Shown: piece by piece, positions 25,681 to 33,965 of the stretch
Position numbering within the stretch: the first letter of the stretch is position 1
How the letters are laid out: every line of letters starts with the position of its first letter
Assembly (NCBI GenBank): GCA_012838615.1
Contig: DUOV01000100.1
Coordinates: 1 to 40,638, forward strand
Length of the DNA: 40,638 bases
Source: Clostridia bacterium
GTDB taxonomy: Bacteria > Bacillota > DUOV01 > Zhaonellaceae
Direction of reading: 5' to 3'
The notes under the pieces: generated by a model
What the model was told of the DNA's origin: nothing
The model's input: the letters and a program-made list of their open reading frames with translations, nothing else
Database searches by the model: none
Made by a program: the position numbers and the translations under genes

Positions 25681-26655
25681 TTGTCTGAATTTCAATTCAA
25701 CACGAGCATTAATGACAGAAGTGCTGAAATCATAGAAAAGAAAGTTATTCCAAATGCCGACAAGCTAAATATTGAAATTCATCGCTTAAATAATGGTGCT
25801 ACTGTTTTAGATATGGGAATCAATGCTAAAGGTGGTTGGTTGGCCGGCAAATATTTTACGGAAATTGGTTTAGGTGGCTTAGGTGAACTTTCTTTTACAA
25901 AAATGAAGATTGGTCGCTACTTTATGCCGGCATTAAAAATTAGCGTGGATCTTCCGACAATTGCTGAAATGTCCTCCCATGTGGCTTTCTGGCGTGTTCC
26001 CTGGCAGGGGAAAAACGTAAATATTTCAGGTCCAATTCGTTCCATAAAAAGGCCGGATATTTTTTCACAGGCAGTATCTTATCAGGATAAATGGGCCAAA
26101 AAGATCGTGGCGGAAATTCAAACTACAGAAATGCCCGATGAAGCTTTTACATCTCACCTTGCAGAGCAAGCAGGATATAGTCCTAAGGATTTATATGTAA
26201 TAGTTGCTAGGACAGGAACTTTAGTAGGCGCTATTCAAGTAGGGGCTCGAAACGTTGAACAAACGCTACCAACACTTTTTGACCATGGACTTAAAATGGA
26301 TTGGATCGTCCAAGCAAACGGTATTACTCCGATGGTATCAGTAGTTGATGATGAGTTAATCGCATATGGCCGAGTTAATGATAGCTTGATTTACGGTCAG
26401 GAAAGTAATGTTTATGTAAACTGTGAAGATGAGGATATTATAAGCATTTTAGACCGAATTCCATTTTATAAAAATAAAGATGTTTTTGGTATTCCATTCC
26501 AAGATCTTTTTGCTAGATCCGACAATGACTGGACAAAAGTTTCCAGAGACTGGGATGCTCCATGTAAGGTTAACTTATTCAACATTAAAACTGGACACAG
26601 TTTTAGTACAGGTCGGTTATCCCATGAAGTACTGGAAAAATCTTTTTTAGGTTAA
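25681..26655 (+). CDS. Mch homologue, copy 3, divergent pocket
   Basis: This 324-residue Mch homologue has an N-terminal extension of about eight residues and starts at a TTG preceded by AAAGGAGGTAGG. The Arg/Glu pair is kept (Arg190, Glu193 in ARNVE), but other pocket motifs differ: SQ-x-AGW becomes SHVAFW (about 99-104) and GSGPARA becomes ISGPIRS (about 115-121). LYVIVARTGTLVGAIQVGA and RVNDSLIYGQES still show the fold clearly. The 97-base gap before it contains no hairpin or clear promoter. Altered substrate specificity, or a subunit role beside copies 2 and 4, are both possible. Confidence 0.83.
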   Translation: MSEFQFNTSINDRSAEIIEKKVIPNADKLNIEIHRLNNGATVLDMGINAKGGWLAGKYFTEIGLGGLGELSFTKMKIGRYFMPALKISVDLPTIAEMSSHVAFWRVPWQGKNVNISGPIRSIKRPDIFSQAVSYQDKWAKKIVAEIQTTEMPDEAFTSHLAEQAGYSPKDLYVIVARTGTLVGAIQVGARNVEQTLPTLFDHGLKMDWIVQANGITPMVSVVDDELIAYGRVNDSLIYGQESNVYVNCEDEDIISILDRIPFYKNKDVFGIPFQDLFARSDNDWTKVSRDWDAPCKVNLFNIKTGHSFSTGRLSHEVLEKSFLG

Positions 26656-26667
26656 GGAGGAGAACAA

Positions 26668-27390
26668 ATGATGCAAAGCATATCGGTAAAAAATTTTAAA
26701 CCAGTAGCTTCCATTAAGAACGGAAATATTGTAGATATAGGTGTGAACGCACCAGGGGGCTGGTCGGCTGGTAAAGAGTTAATTTATTTATTTATGAACG
26801 GGATGGGTTACGTAAACTTTGGGGAAATGGCATTAGAAGGTTTTGCTTTGCCTACAGTAGACACATATTTCGATAACCCGGCTGAGGTTTGCTTAGCTTC
26901 CATGTTAAATGAGAAAAAAATAGGCGAGCATACAATGATTGGTCCTGATACTTGGGGCGAAGATAACTTTTGTTATTTTGAAACCTTGGAAGTAAAACCT
27001 GATCTCAGCCAAAAAACAGACCAGACTATTATTGTGGCAAGTCCCTTAAGCCTTGTATCTGCTATTTATAATTCTGCACTAGTAGTACCTTTAGCAGTTA
27101 AAAAATTAGTGAATATGGGAGTAAATCTTGAGCAAATAGAATGGGCTTGGGGAAGTTCTCCCTTGGCTACTTTAAGTGAACTTCCAGATTTGGTTGCTAT
27201 GAGAAAAGAGGCTGCACTTTGTTATGGCGGTGTGGTAAGTATATGGCTTCGTGTCGAGGACAAACTTCTGCAAGATATAGTTAATAAGTGGGAAGGACTA
27301 GGGGAAATAAGATTACATAACCTTCCAACTGCAAAGACTTATGTAGGTGGTAAGCTAGACCTTAAAAAACTAAGTGAAAAAATATTATAA
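26668..27390 (+). CDS. Mch homologue, copy 4, shortened and lacking the catalytic residues
   Basis: This 240-residue protein is recognisable from NGNIVDIGVNAPGGWSAGKE near the N-terminus, YFDNPAEVCLASML, VASPLSLVSAIYNSALVV and the C-terminal IRLHNLPTAKTYVGGKLDLKK. Relative to its neighbours it lacks about 15 N-terminal residues, the SQ-x-AGW and GSGPARA motifs and a stretch of the second domain. The Arg and Glu of the catalytic pair align with Leu and Pro (SALVVP). The frame is open from end to end and both termini align, so it is not a frameshifted fragment. GGAGG precedes ATGATG; the gene starts 12 bases after copy 3. It is probably a non-catalytic partner or a binding protein. Confidence 0.72.
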   Translation: MMQSISVKNFKPVASIKNGNIVDIGVNAPGGWSAGKELIYLFMNGMGYVNFGEMALEGFALPTVDTYFDNPAEVCLASMLNEKKIGEHTMIGPDTWGEDNFCYFETLEVKPDLSQKTDQTIIVASPLSLVSAIYNSALVVPLAVKKLVNMGVNLEQIEWAWGSSPLATLSELPDLVAMRKEAALCYGGVVSIWLRVEDKLLQDIVNKWEGLGEIRLHNLPTAKTYVGGKLDLKKLSEKIL

Positions 27391-27398
27391 ATACGACT

Positions 27399-27436
27399 AA
27401 AGAGGTTCTAACTATTATTGTTTAGAACCTCTTTTA
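27399..27436 (+). terminator. Terminator of the Mch/dehydrogenase operon
   Basis: A perfect 13-bp stem (AAAGAGGTTCTAA / TTAGAACCTCTTT) lies nine bases after the last Mch stop and ends in a U-rich tail. It also lies at the end of the convergent gene whose stop is at 27447. Confidence 0.9.
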
Positions 27437-27446
27437 AATTTACAAA

Positions 27447-28139
27447 CTAGATGAAATGAGCAATATCTTGTTTTATTTGGTCACAGCATTTTTCGAGGAA
27501 TAACTTGTAATGACCATTAATAAGGGTTTGTGCTTTTAGAATGAGATCTTGGCAGTTTTTAGGATCTATATGTAATTGATAAATAGCGCTGAGCTTTTTA
27601 GCGTAATCTATTGCAAGCTTATCTAGGTTTCCTCTTAAAGTTAAAAATCTTTCTAAAGCCAAGTCAACAAGGTGAATTTCATTATAATTGTGCTCACTAA
27701 GAAAGTCGTAAATAATGGCTTTAAGATTTTCGTCCTGTGAGGCTAGCTCGAGGTTTTTCCAAAGCTCACTTTCTTCTGTTTGGTTAAGCCTTACCTCAAT
27801 TGCCATTTCGATAAAATTATGTCCTCTCCATATAGAATGTTCCTTTGGAATGCCTAATTCGGTTAAATCCATTTCCAAGTGTTTGGCATACTGAAAAGCA
27901 AATCCTTCCTGCCCCTCGAAAGCACAATCGCTGTAGTAGTCTAAACCAGGTAAGTTTATACCATGAATAAGATTGCCTAATAACATTTCTTTATGAGGGA
28001 ATATGTTCTGACTATGTGCCTCTTTCCACTTCATGCCTACTGAAGTTAAAATATCTGGTAAAACACTACCTAAAGCTAAGGCTGATGATAACCTTCCTAA
28101 AACATTTTTTGTGAAATAAAGATGTGTTAATGGGTACAT
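27447..28139 (-). CDS. Unknown protein, possibly zinc-dependent phospholipase C-like
   Basis: This 230-residue soluble protein is mostly helical. I do not recognise it with confidence. The N-terminus (MYPLTHLYFTKNVL, ALALGSVLPDI) and spaced candidate ligands His6, Asp29, His60, His107 and Glu111 (RGHNFIEMAIE) recall the zinc-dependent phospholipase C / S1-P1 nuclease fold found in many clostridial hypothetical proteins. There is no signal peptide, so it should act in the cytoplasm. It converges on the Mch operon and shows no sign of sharing its function. Confidence 0.6.
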   Translation of the reverse strand: MYPLTHLYFTKNVLGRLSSALALGSVLPDILTSVGMKWKEAHSQNIFPHKEMLLGNLIHGINLPGLDYYSDCAFEGQEGFAFQYAKHLEMDLTELGIPKEHSIWRGHNFIEMAIEVRLNQTEESELWKNLELASQDENLKAIIYDFLSEHNYNEIHLVDLALERFLTLRGNLDKLAIDYAKKLSAIYQLHIDPKNCQDLILKAQTLINGHYKLFLEKCCDQIKQDIAHFI

Positions 28140-28377
28140 GCTATTCTCCTTTACGTTTATGTTGTAAAAGATACAAATTTTAATATATTAATTAGCCGGT
28201 GGTATAAATTAGGATGATGTCCAAATAAATCGCTTATTGTATTTAGAGAGCGTTTAGTTAATAGTACCATATTATCCTCTTAAACTGTTTATAATAAGTT
28301 TATCATATTTTTAAGCATATCAATAATTATACATATAAAAACTAATTTCCTTTTTTTACAGAAAAAATAAAATTGAA
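28140..28377. other. AT-rich intergenic region without visible genes
   Basis: This is the larger part of a 313-base gap between the leftward unknown gene and trkA. It is very AT-rich and I see no open frame with a ribosome binding site, no RNA gene and no strong hairpin. Confidence 0.6.
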
Positions 28378-28406
28378 TTGTTTTTGTATTTAAAGTGATC
28401 TAAGAT
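28378..28406 (+). promoter_or_regulatory. Probable promoter of trkA-trkH
   Basis: TTGTTT, a 17-base spacer and TAAGAT match sigma-A elements at 4 and 5 of 6 positions. It lies 47 bases before the trkA start in an AT-rich gap, so a chance match is possible. Confidence 0.4.
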
Positions 28407-28452
28407 TTAAACAGTTAATTAGTAAATTGAATTATTTATAAAGGTGAGTTGG

Positions 28453-29808
28453 ATGAAAATAATTATTATTGGCGCTGGAAAGGTTGGATTTACCCTAGCT
28501 CAACGGCTTTCCAGGGAAAAACATGACATAGTTGTCATAGAGAAGGACAATGAACGCCGGGATATAGTAGATAGGTATCTGGATGTGATGACTATTGTAG
28601 GTAATGGTGCATCGCCACGTATCTTGGAGATCGCAGGTGTAAAAACAAGTGATTTGCTAATTGCAGTTACAGATCTTGATGAAGTAAATATGATAGCTTG
28701 TATGTTAGCCAAGAAAATTGGCGCCAAAATAACTATTGCCAGGGTAAGGGATCCGGAATACGCTGAAAGTCAGGACTTTTTTACTAATACAATCGGCATT
28801 GATTATATCATTAATCCTGAATTAGTAACTGCTTTTGAAATAAGTAAGGTTCTAAAAATACCCGCAGCTCTTGACGTAGAGGATTATGCAAATGGAAAGG
28901 TCCAGCTTATTGAAATGCGGGTTGATCCTGATTCGAAAATAATAGGTAAACAATTAAAAGATGCAGTACTCCCTCCTTCAGTTTTAATTGCGGCTATTCT
29001 GAGAAATGATAAAATTATCATTCCAAGAGGAAATGATATTATAAATAAGGGTGATATTGTATTTCTTATCGGTCAAACGGAAAGTATGGAAAAAGCAGAA
29101 GCAATTATTGGAACTGTCTTACCACCTGTCAAAAAGGTAATGATTTTAGGCGGTGGGCGGGTAGGCTTGTATCTAGCAAAAATTCTTGAAAGCTATAACA
29201 TGGATATTAAGTTAATTGAAAATAATTTGGAACAATGTGAATATCTGGCTAGCCAGTTAGATAAAACATTAGTATTACATGGAGATGGAACTGATCTTGA
29301 TCTATTAAATGAGGAATCAGCAGGGGATACAGATGCATTTATTTCTCTTACCAACGATGATAAAACCAATTTTCTTATTGCCACTTTGGCCAAAGAGCTA
29401 GGTGCTAAAAAGACAATAATACAGGTAAAACGTTCTGATTATATTTCAATAATGGAACGAGTTGCGGGGATAGATGTATGTGTTTCACCCAGGATAATTA
29501 CTGCAGCATTCATTTTAAGGCTCGTGAGGAGAGGTGAAGTTGTTTCTGTAACTTTATTGGAAAATGAGAAAGCAGAAGCAATAGAACTACAAGTTAAATG
29601 TCCTGCTCCTTATTTGGATATTCCCTTGGAAAAAGTAAATTTTCCAAGGGACACCTTAATTGGAGCCATAGTTAGGAATGAAAAGGTACTTATACCTAAT
29701 GGACAGGATGTGATAAAGCTTGGTGACAAGGTGATAGTTTTTGCCTTACCACAACAAGTTCCTAAAATTGAAAGCTTTTTTGCCCAAAAGGCTAAACGGA
29801 GGAAATAA
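28453..29808 (+). CDS. trkA: Potassium uptake regulatory subunit TrkA
   Basis: This 451-residue protein is the NAD(H)-binding peripheral subunit that gates TrkH. It has two RCK repeats. The first (about 1-225) starts with the Rossmann motif IIIIGAGKVGF and the acidic VVIEKDNERRD. The second (about 230-450) starts with VMILGGGRVGLYLA and IKLIENN. Each ends in an RCK-C domain with I-P-R/N-G-ND/QD patterns. ATG 28453 is preferred over GTG 28444, because AAGGTGA (28441-28447) is the ribosome binding site. trkH follows two bases after the stop. Confidence 0.96.
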   Translation: MKIIIIGAGKVGFTLAQRLSREKHDIVVIEKDNERRDIVDRYLDVMTIVGNGASPRILEIAGVKTSDLLIAVTDLDEVNMIACMLAKKIGAKITIARVRDPEYAESQDFFTNTIGIDYIINPELVTAFEISKVLKIPAALDVEDYANGKVQLIEMRVDPDSKIIGKQLKDAVLPPSVLIAAILRNDKIIIPRGNDIINKGDIVFLIGQTESMEKAEAIIGTVLPPVKKVMILGGGRVGLYLAKILESYNMDIKLIENNLEQCEYLASQLDKTLVLHGDGTDLDLLNEESAGDTDAFISLTNDDKTNFLIATLAKELGAKKTIIQVKRSDYISIMERVAGIDVCVSPRIITAAFILRLVRRGEVVSVTLLENEKAEAIELQVKCPAPYLDIPLEKVNFPRDTLIGAIVRNEKVLIPNGQDVIKLGDKVIVFALPQQVPKIESFFAQKAKRRK

Positions 29809-29810
29809 AG

Positions 29811-31262
29811 TTGAACTGGAATGGGATAGGTAATTTGCTAGGTAGATTTTTGATATTTATGGCAGCGACTATGGCTTTACCGGTAGCAGTAGCTATTTAT
29901 TTTGATGAATGGGCTCTTAGAAGTTTTTTAATTTCTGCTTTTATTACATTTTTTGTAGGTATACTTATTTATAAAACTACTAAAAAAATTAGTATACTAA
30001 CATTTAAAGACGGTTGTACTCTAGTTACTTTAGGTTGGGTGTCTGCATCTGTGTTTGGGGCCTTACCATTTCATTTTGCTGGTGTAACACCTTCATATAT
30101 AGATGCAATCTTTGAAACCATGTCTGGCTTTACCACAACTGGGGCTAGCATTTTTAAAGATGTAGAAATATTGCCTAATAGTCTATTGTTTTGGCGTGCT
30201 TTAACACAATGGTTAGGTGGAATGGGAATTATTGTTTTGTTTATAACTTTATTACCTAATGTTGGTAGTGTGGCCATGAACTTATTTAAAGCCGAGGTTC
30301 CGGGACCATCTACTGAAAAGGTAAAGCCAAGAATTCAAGGCACAGGGCAGATTCTCTGGCTAATTTATTTTTTTCTAACAATCATTCAAATTATATTGCT
30401 CATGATTTTTGGTATGCCCTTTTTAGAAGCAGTTAATCATACTTTTGCTACGTTAGCAACAGGTGGTTTTGGATTTAAGAACGATAGCGTTGCTGGCTAC
30501 AATGTTTATATCCAATATACAATAACACTCTTTATGATTATTTCTGGAGTTAATTTCTCACTTTACTATTTTGTGCTTAAAAATGGTATTAAAAATTTGT
30601 TTAAAGATGCTGAGCTTAAACTATACTTAGCTATAATTGGGTTGGCGACAGGAATAGTCACTTTAAACATACTACCTTTAAGACAAAGTTTGGAAGAGTC
30701 TTTTAGGCAGGCTATTTTTCAAGTAGGCTCGGTTATTACTACTACAGGTTTTACTACTGTAAATTATGATGTATGGCCTGTTTTAGCCAAGTTTTTGCTT
30801 TTACTCTTAATGTTTATTGGTGGTTGTGCCGGATCTACCGCTGGTGGAATGAAAGTTGGGAGATTTTTGATATTATTTAAAAATACTCTTGTAGGTTTAA
30901 AACAGATTTTACATCCTAATGCTGTTTATAGCATTAGAATCAACGGAAAACCTATTCCGAAGCAGGTTGTGAGCAGCACACTACAGTTTTTCTTTCTCTA
31001 TATTTTAATTTTTGTTATCGCTACAGCCTACATGTGTTTTTTAGGATATGACTTACCTGAAGCAATGGGTTCAGTTGCTGCGACTTTAAATAATGTAGGA
31101 CCCAGTTTCGGTGCTGTAGGGCCAGTAGCTAATTATGCTGATGTTCCTTATTCTGGGAAGATACTTCTTACCTTTTTAATGTTACTGGGTCGTTTAGAAC
31201 TTTTTACAGTACTAATAATGTTTCTACCTGATTTTTGGAGCATTAGGATCGGCAGAAAATAA
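29811..31262 (+). CDS. trkH: Potassium uptake channel subunit TrkH
   Basis: This 483-residue membrane protein forms the K+-conducting pore. It has about ten membrane segments and four pore loops with the family's degenerate selectivity motifs: SGFTTTGAS, LATGGFGF, VITTTGFTT and LNNVGPSFG. The start is TTG with GGAGGAAA upstream, in the same transcript as trkA. No terminator follows immediately; the small gene at 31339 comes next. Confidence 0.96.
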   Translation: MNWNGIGNLLGRFLIFMAATMALPVAVAIYFDEWALRSFLISAFITFFVGILIYKTTKKISILTFKDGCTLVTLGWVSASVFGALPFHFAGVTPSYIDAIFETMSGFTTTGASIFKDVEILPNSLLFWRALTQWLGGMGIIVLFITLLPNVGSVAMNLFKAEVPGPSTEKVKPRIQGTGQILWLIYFFLTIIQIILLMIFGMPFLEAVNHTFATLATGGFGFKNDSVAGYNVYIQYTITLFMIISGVNFSLYYFVLKNGIKNLFKDAELKLYLAIIGLATGIVTLNILPLRQSLEESFRQAIFQVGSVITTTGFTTVNYDVWPVLAKFLLLLLMFIGGCAGSTAGGMKVGRFLILFKNTLVGLKQILHPNAVYSIRINGKPIPKQVVSSTLQFFFLYILIFVIATAYMCFLGYDLPEAMGSVAATLNNVGPSFGAVGPVANYADVPYSGKILLTFLMLLGRLELFTVLIMFLPDFWSIRIGRK

Positions 31263-31338
31263 AACTTTGACTATATCTACCTCCTAAATATGTTCTATAC
31301 TTTCTGCGAATAATATAGTTTAGAAGGAGGAGGTTGTA

Positions 31339-31467
31339 GTGAAGAAAAAAAAGAAATTTACAAGAGAACAAATAAATAAAGCAAAAGATTACCGTTTTAC
31401 ATTTAGTGAAACATATGTTGAACCAAAAGGTATGATGGATAATCCTATCCCTAAAAAAGATAGGTAA
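31339..31467 (+). CDS. Small lysine-rich protein of 42 residues, unknown function
   Basis: A GTG start is preceded by an excellent ribosome binding site (GGAGGAGG, 31326-31333), and a strong terminator begins right after the TAA. The product is very basic at the N-terminus (six residues with five lysines) and continues KFTREQINKAKDYRFTFSET, ending in NPIPKKDR. It has no membrane segment or cysteine. The strong ribosome binding site, the tight terminator and the lack of any other gene in this 330-base gap support a real small gene. A weak promoter (TTGACT at 31267) lies upstream. I do not recognise a family. Confidence 0.65.
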   Translation: MKKKKKFTREQINKAKDYRFTFSETYVEPKGMMDNPIPKKDR

Positions 31468-31468
31468 C

Positions 31469-31507
31469 AAAAAGTCAGCTTGTTGATTTTAACAAGCTGA
31501 CTTTTTG
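31469..31507 (+). terminator. Terminator of the small-protein gene
   Basis: A perfect stem of about 15 bp (AAAAGTCAGCTTGTT / AACAAGCTGACTTTT) with loop GATTTT and a U tail starts two bases after the stop codon. Confidence 0.93.
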
Positions 31508-31591
31508 TTGTATTTGTTGGCATAAAAAAGTATGTTCTGAAGTCAAACAATAATACATAAGATGTTATAAGGAATTTGAAAGGAAACTTAA

Positions 31592-32278
31592 ATGAGCTTA
31601 GGGTTACTTTTCCTTACAATTTTTCTTATTGCCTTGTATTTCATTAATAATTACTGGTTTTTTTATCTGTATTATGTTGTCGGTATTTACTGGTCAGTTT
31701 TTTTCTCGGTAACTTACCTTGTTTCAGAACCGGTAGAAGTTAAAGATAACGCAATACTCATAATCTTAGTTGTGCTTTGCGTTTTAGGTTGTAGTCAATT
31801 GCTATTATATTTTTATAGGGCATCGACAAAATTCTTATGTTTAAAAAAATATGCCCTTGAATATATTGTATTTACTATTATTATAATTGGTTGTTTTGCT
31901 TTAAATTATGAGAGCATTAACCAGAAAGCATATATCTATCTGGAGGCCTACCAAAAAGAACCTACACTAGAAAATGCTGTTCAACTCAACCAATATCTTA
32001 ACCGGTTTGGTCTAATATCTGAACAATCTAATCTTGAATTACACAAAGCGTTGTTAGAAAAGCCGACTCATGTTTCAATACAGAATTTATACACAAAAAA
32101 TAATTTTTTTGATATGTTTTACTTTTCTACGGTTTCATATTTAACTGTAGGCTATGGCGATTATATACCTACTGGGTGGCTGGTTCGTTCTTTGGTTCTC
32201 TTAGAGGTTTTCGTGGGGCATATTTCAACAGCAATTTTATTAGTTGTTGGGATAGCAAAATTTGTTAAAAACCATTGA
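31592..32278 (+). CDS. Potassium channel of the two-TM ion-channel family
   Basis: This 228-residue membrane protein has a clear K+ selectivity filter, TVGYGD (about 185-190), in FYFSTVSYLTVGYGDYIPTG, followed by a final membrane helix. Three hydrophobic segments precede it (about 4-42, 53-75 and 90-105), and a soluble helical loop lies between about 107 and 170, which is unusual for a simple two-TM channel. There is no RCK domain. It starts 330 bases after trkH but behind a terminator, so it is likely a separate unit, though the grouping with trkAH suggests a K+ homeostasis neighbourhood. Confidence 0.88.
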   Translation: MSLGLLFLTIFLIALYFINNYWFFYLYYVVGIYWSVFFSVTYLVSEPVEVKDNAILIILVVLCVLGCSQLLLYFYRASTKFLCLKKYALEYIVFTIIIIGCFALNYESINQKAYIYLEAYQKEPTLENAVQLNQYLNRFGLISEQSNLELHKALLEKPTHVSIQNLYTKNNFFDMFYFSTVSYLTVGYGDYIPTGWLVRSLVLLEVFVGHISTAILLVVGIAKFVKNH

Positions 32279-32283
32279 TAACT

Positions 32284-33228
32284 TTAGGGAGCACCTTGGG
32301 CTAAATCTACCAGCACAGGAGCTTGCCTTATTTCATCCTCGTAATGTGTTCCGAATGCTTTTCTGGCTAGCTGTACTAGAGTCCGCTTAGTTAAGTCTTC
32401 ATTAAATAATCGCCCAATAAAAACATCTAAATCAACTAATTCCTTACTGCATGCTACTATTCCGAGATTCTCTACTACATCAAAATGGCTCCAAGGTGTA
32501 GAATATTTTCCGTTTTCCAAGAAGATTACGGCTTGCTTGACCCCTTCACATAGTCCTAAAACATTAAAGAGAGCACGGTATACTTTGTTGATGTCAACGA
32601 TACTTTCCGGAAGATTATCATGGTATTTATATCTTGATGGCTGGGGCAGTAATCCGAATAAGTTTTTCATAGTTAAGCTAAAATCCCTGCAAGTCGGGGA
32701 GGACATCTTAACTCTAGCTAAATCGATTAAAGTTTTTCCTTTTAACTCAAATAATTTAAGTGGCACTACTTGGTAAAATTCTTGATGACCCACGGGAGTG
32801 AACTTACTCTCGACAATACCTTTAATTACTTCACCGGGTACGGTTTTACCTTTCCACCATTCTTCAGTAATGTTAATATATTCTACATTATGTTTATCTA
32901 AAACATCTTTAATTCCCAAACGATTTAGATACTCTTTTTCCTGAGTCCGAATCCATTCCCGCTTTTCATCCATGTTATCAGGTGTTATTTTTATAGATAA
33001 ATCATTTCTGGAATGGGAATGTCCTTCAATGACAATCTTTTTTCCTGGAAGGGCTGTAAAAACTGCATCTAACGTTTCAGCATCAGTATAACTTCCTGGT
33101 CTGGGGTCAAACCAATTCGGTTTAATGATATATAAATCGTCTTGGGGTATAGTGGCTTTTATAAAACTGATGAATTCATCTTTATTTTTTACAAGTTTAA
33201 AATGAAGACCTGATAAATTCCGGTGCAT
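32284..33228 (-). CDS. DUF362 family protein
   Basis: This 314-residue soluble protein shows the DUF362 pattern: IIKPNWFDPRPGSYTDAETL, VIEGHS, LIDLARVKMSSPTCRDFSLTMKNLFG and VVENLGIVACSKELVDLDVF. Many DUF362 proteins carry a ferredoxin domain at the C-terminus; this one has none and only scattered cysteines. The biochemical role of the family is not established. It converges on the K+ channel with a gap of only five bases between stop codons. GGGAGG lies upstream of its ATG. Confidence 0.82.
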   Translation of the reverse strand: MHRNLSGLHFKLVKNKDEFISFIKATIPQDDLYIIKPNWFDPRPGSYTDAETLDAVFTALPGKKIVIEGHSHSRNDLSIKITPDNMDEKREWIRTQEKEYLNRLGIKDVLDKHNVEYINITEEWWKGKTVPGEVIKGIVESKFTPVGHQEFYQVVPLKLFELKGKTLIDLARVKMSSPTCRDFSLTMKNLFGLLPQPSRYKYHDNLPESIVDINKVYRALFNVLGLCEGVKQAVIFLENGKYSTPWSHFDVVENLGIVACSKELVDLDVFIGRLFNEDLTKRTLVQLARKAFGTHYEDEIRQAPVLVDLAQGAP

Positions 33229-33414
33229 TTTATTCCTCCCTGTTTGATAAAATTATTTATTTTGTTTATAATAAAGCATTTGCAGGTAGTTTGGCAATGT
33301 TTGCAAACCTTTTATTATTTAGTAAAGAAATATTTCAGAAATATGATAGGTAAGGGTTATAATCTAGAATTTCGGAAATATAAAATATATTAAAAAGCTT
33401 AAGGAGGTTTTAAA

Positions 33415-33828
33415 ATGAGCTTTATCCGACTGAATACTAGAGGGTTCCGGACTGTTTGTTTAGCGTTAGGTTTATTTCTTGCTTACGAAGGTTATCGGCA
33501 AATACCTGTTATGACAGAACCAACATTAGGAGCTATTGCTCAAACTACATCTTTGGGCTTAAGTCAAATATTAGGTACTGCAATGTTAATAATCGGTAGT
33601 TTTATTGCAAGTGTGTCTAGCCTATTAGAAGGTATTTACGCCTACCAAGGCTGGTCCAGGACTAAAAACGCTGGAGCTATTATTAATATTGTCGCAGCTA
33701 TTTTGATTTTTGCCCTGGTAGCATATCTCACCTGGCCAGGATTTCAATGGGCTCTAGCAGCAACAATAGTTGCAGTAGTTGCTTTTTATGCGAATAAAAT
33801 AGTCAAAAAACAAAGCAAATATTTTTAA
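33415..33828 (+). CDS. Small membrane protein of unknown function
   Basis: This 137-residue protein has three to four hydrophobic segments (about 11-24, 48-68, 85-104 and 108-125) and a basic C-terminus (KIVKKQSKYF). I do not recognise a family. AAGGAGG precedes the ATG at a good distance, and a weak hairpin follows. It stands alone just before spoVT. A sporulation or membrane role is only a guess from position. Confidence 0.7.
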   Translation: MSFIRLNTRGFRTVCLALGLFLAYEGYRQIPVMTEPTLGAIAQTTSLGLSQILGTAMLIIGSFIASVSSLLEGIYAYQGWSRTKNAGAIINIVAAILIFALVAYLTWPGFQWALAATIVAVVAFYANKIVKKQSKYF

Positions 33829-33832
33829 AAGT

Positions 33833-33866
33833 AAGGAGCTTTCATCGAATAAGGTGAAAGCTCTTT
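33833..33866 (+). terminator. Probable terminator after the small membrane protein
   Basis: The stem AAGGAGCTTTCA / TGAAAGCTCTTT (one G-U pair) has a weak, interrupted U tract. Confidence 0.6.
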
Positions 33867-33899
33867 ACATTATTTACATTTTTTTAATCTTTTAACAAT

Positions 33900-33929
33900 A
33901 CATGAAAAGCTTTAAAGTTTGCCATATTA
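33900..33929 (+). promoter_or_regulatory. Sigma-G-like promoter of spoVT
   Basis: ACATG (33900-33904), an 18-base spacer and CATATTA (33923-33929) fit the B. subtilis sigma-G consensus GHATR-n18-CATWHTA at 4 of 5 and 7 of 7 positions. spoVT is a known sigma-G gene in Bacillus. Confidence 0.5.
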
Positions 33930-33965
33930 AACATAGAACTTTAGCAAACAAAGGAGGCTCTTTTT

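Noticed and set aside
26668-27390. Mch4 as a frameshifted or decayed pseudogene.
   Set aside because: The frame is open throughout, both termini align with the other copies, and it has a good ribosome binding site close behind Mch3, so a selected shortened protein is more likely.
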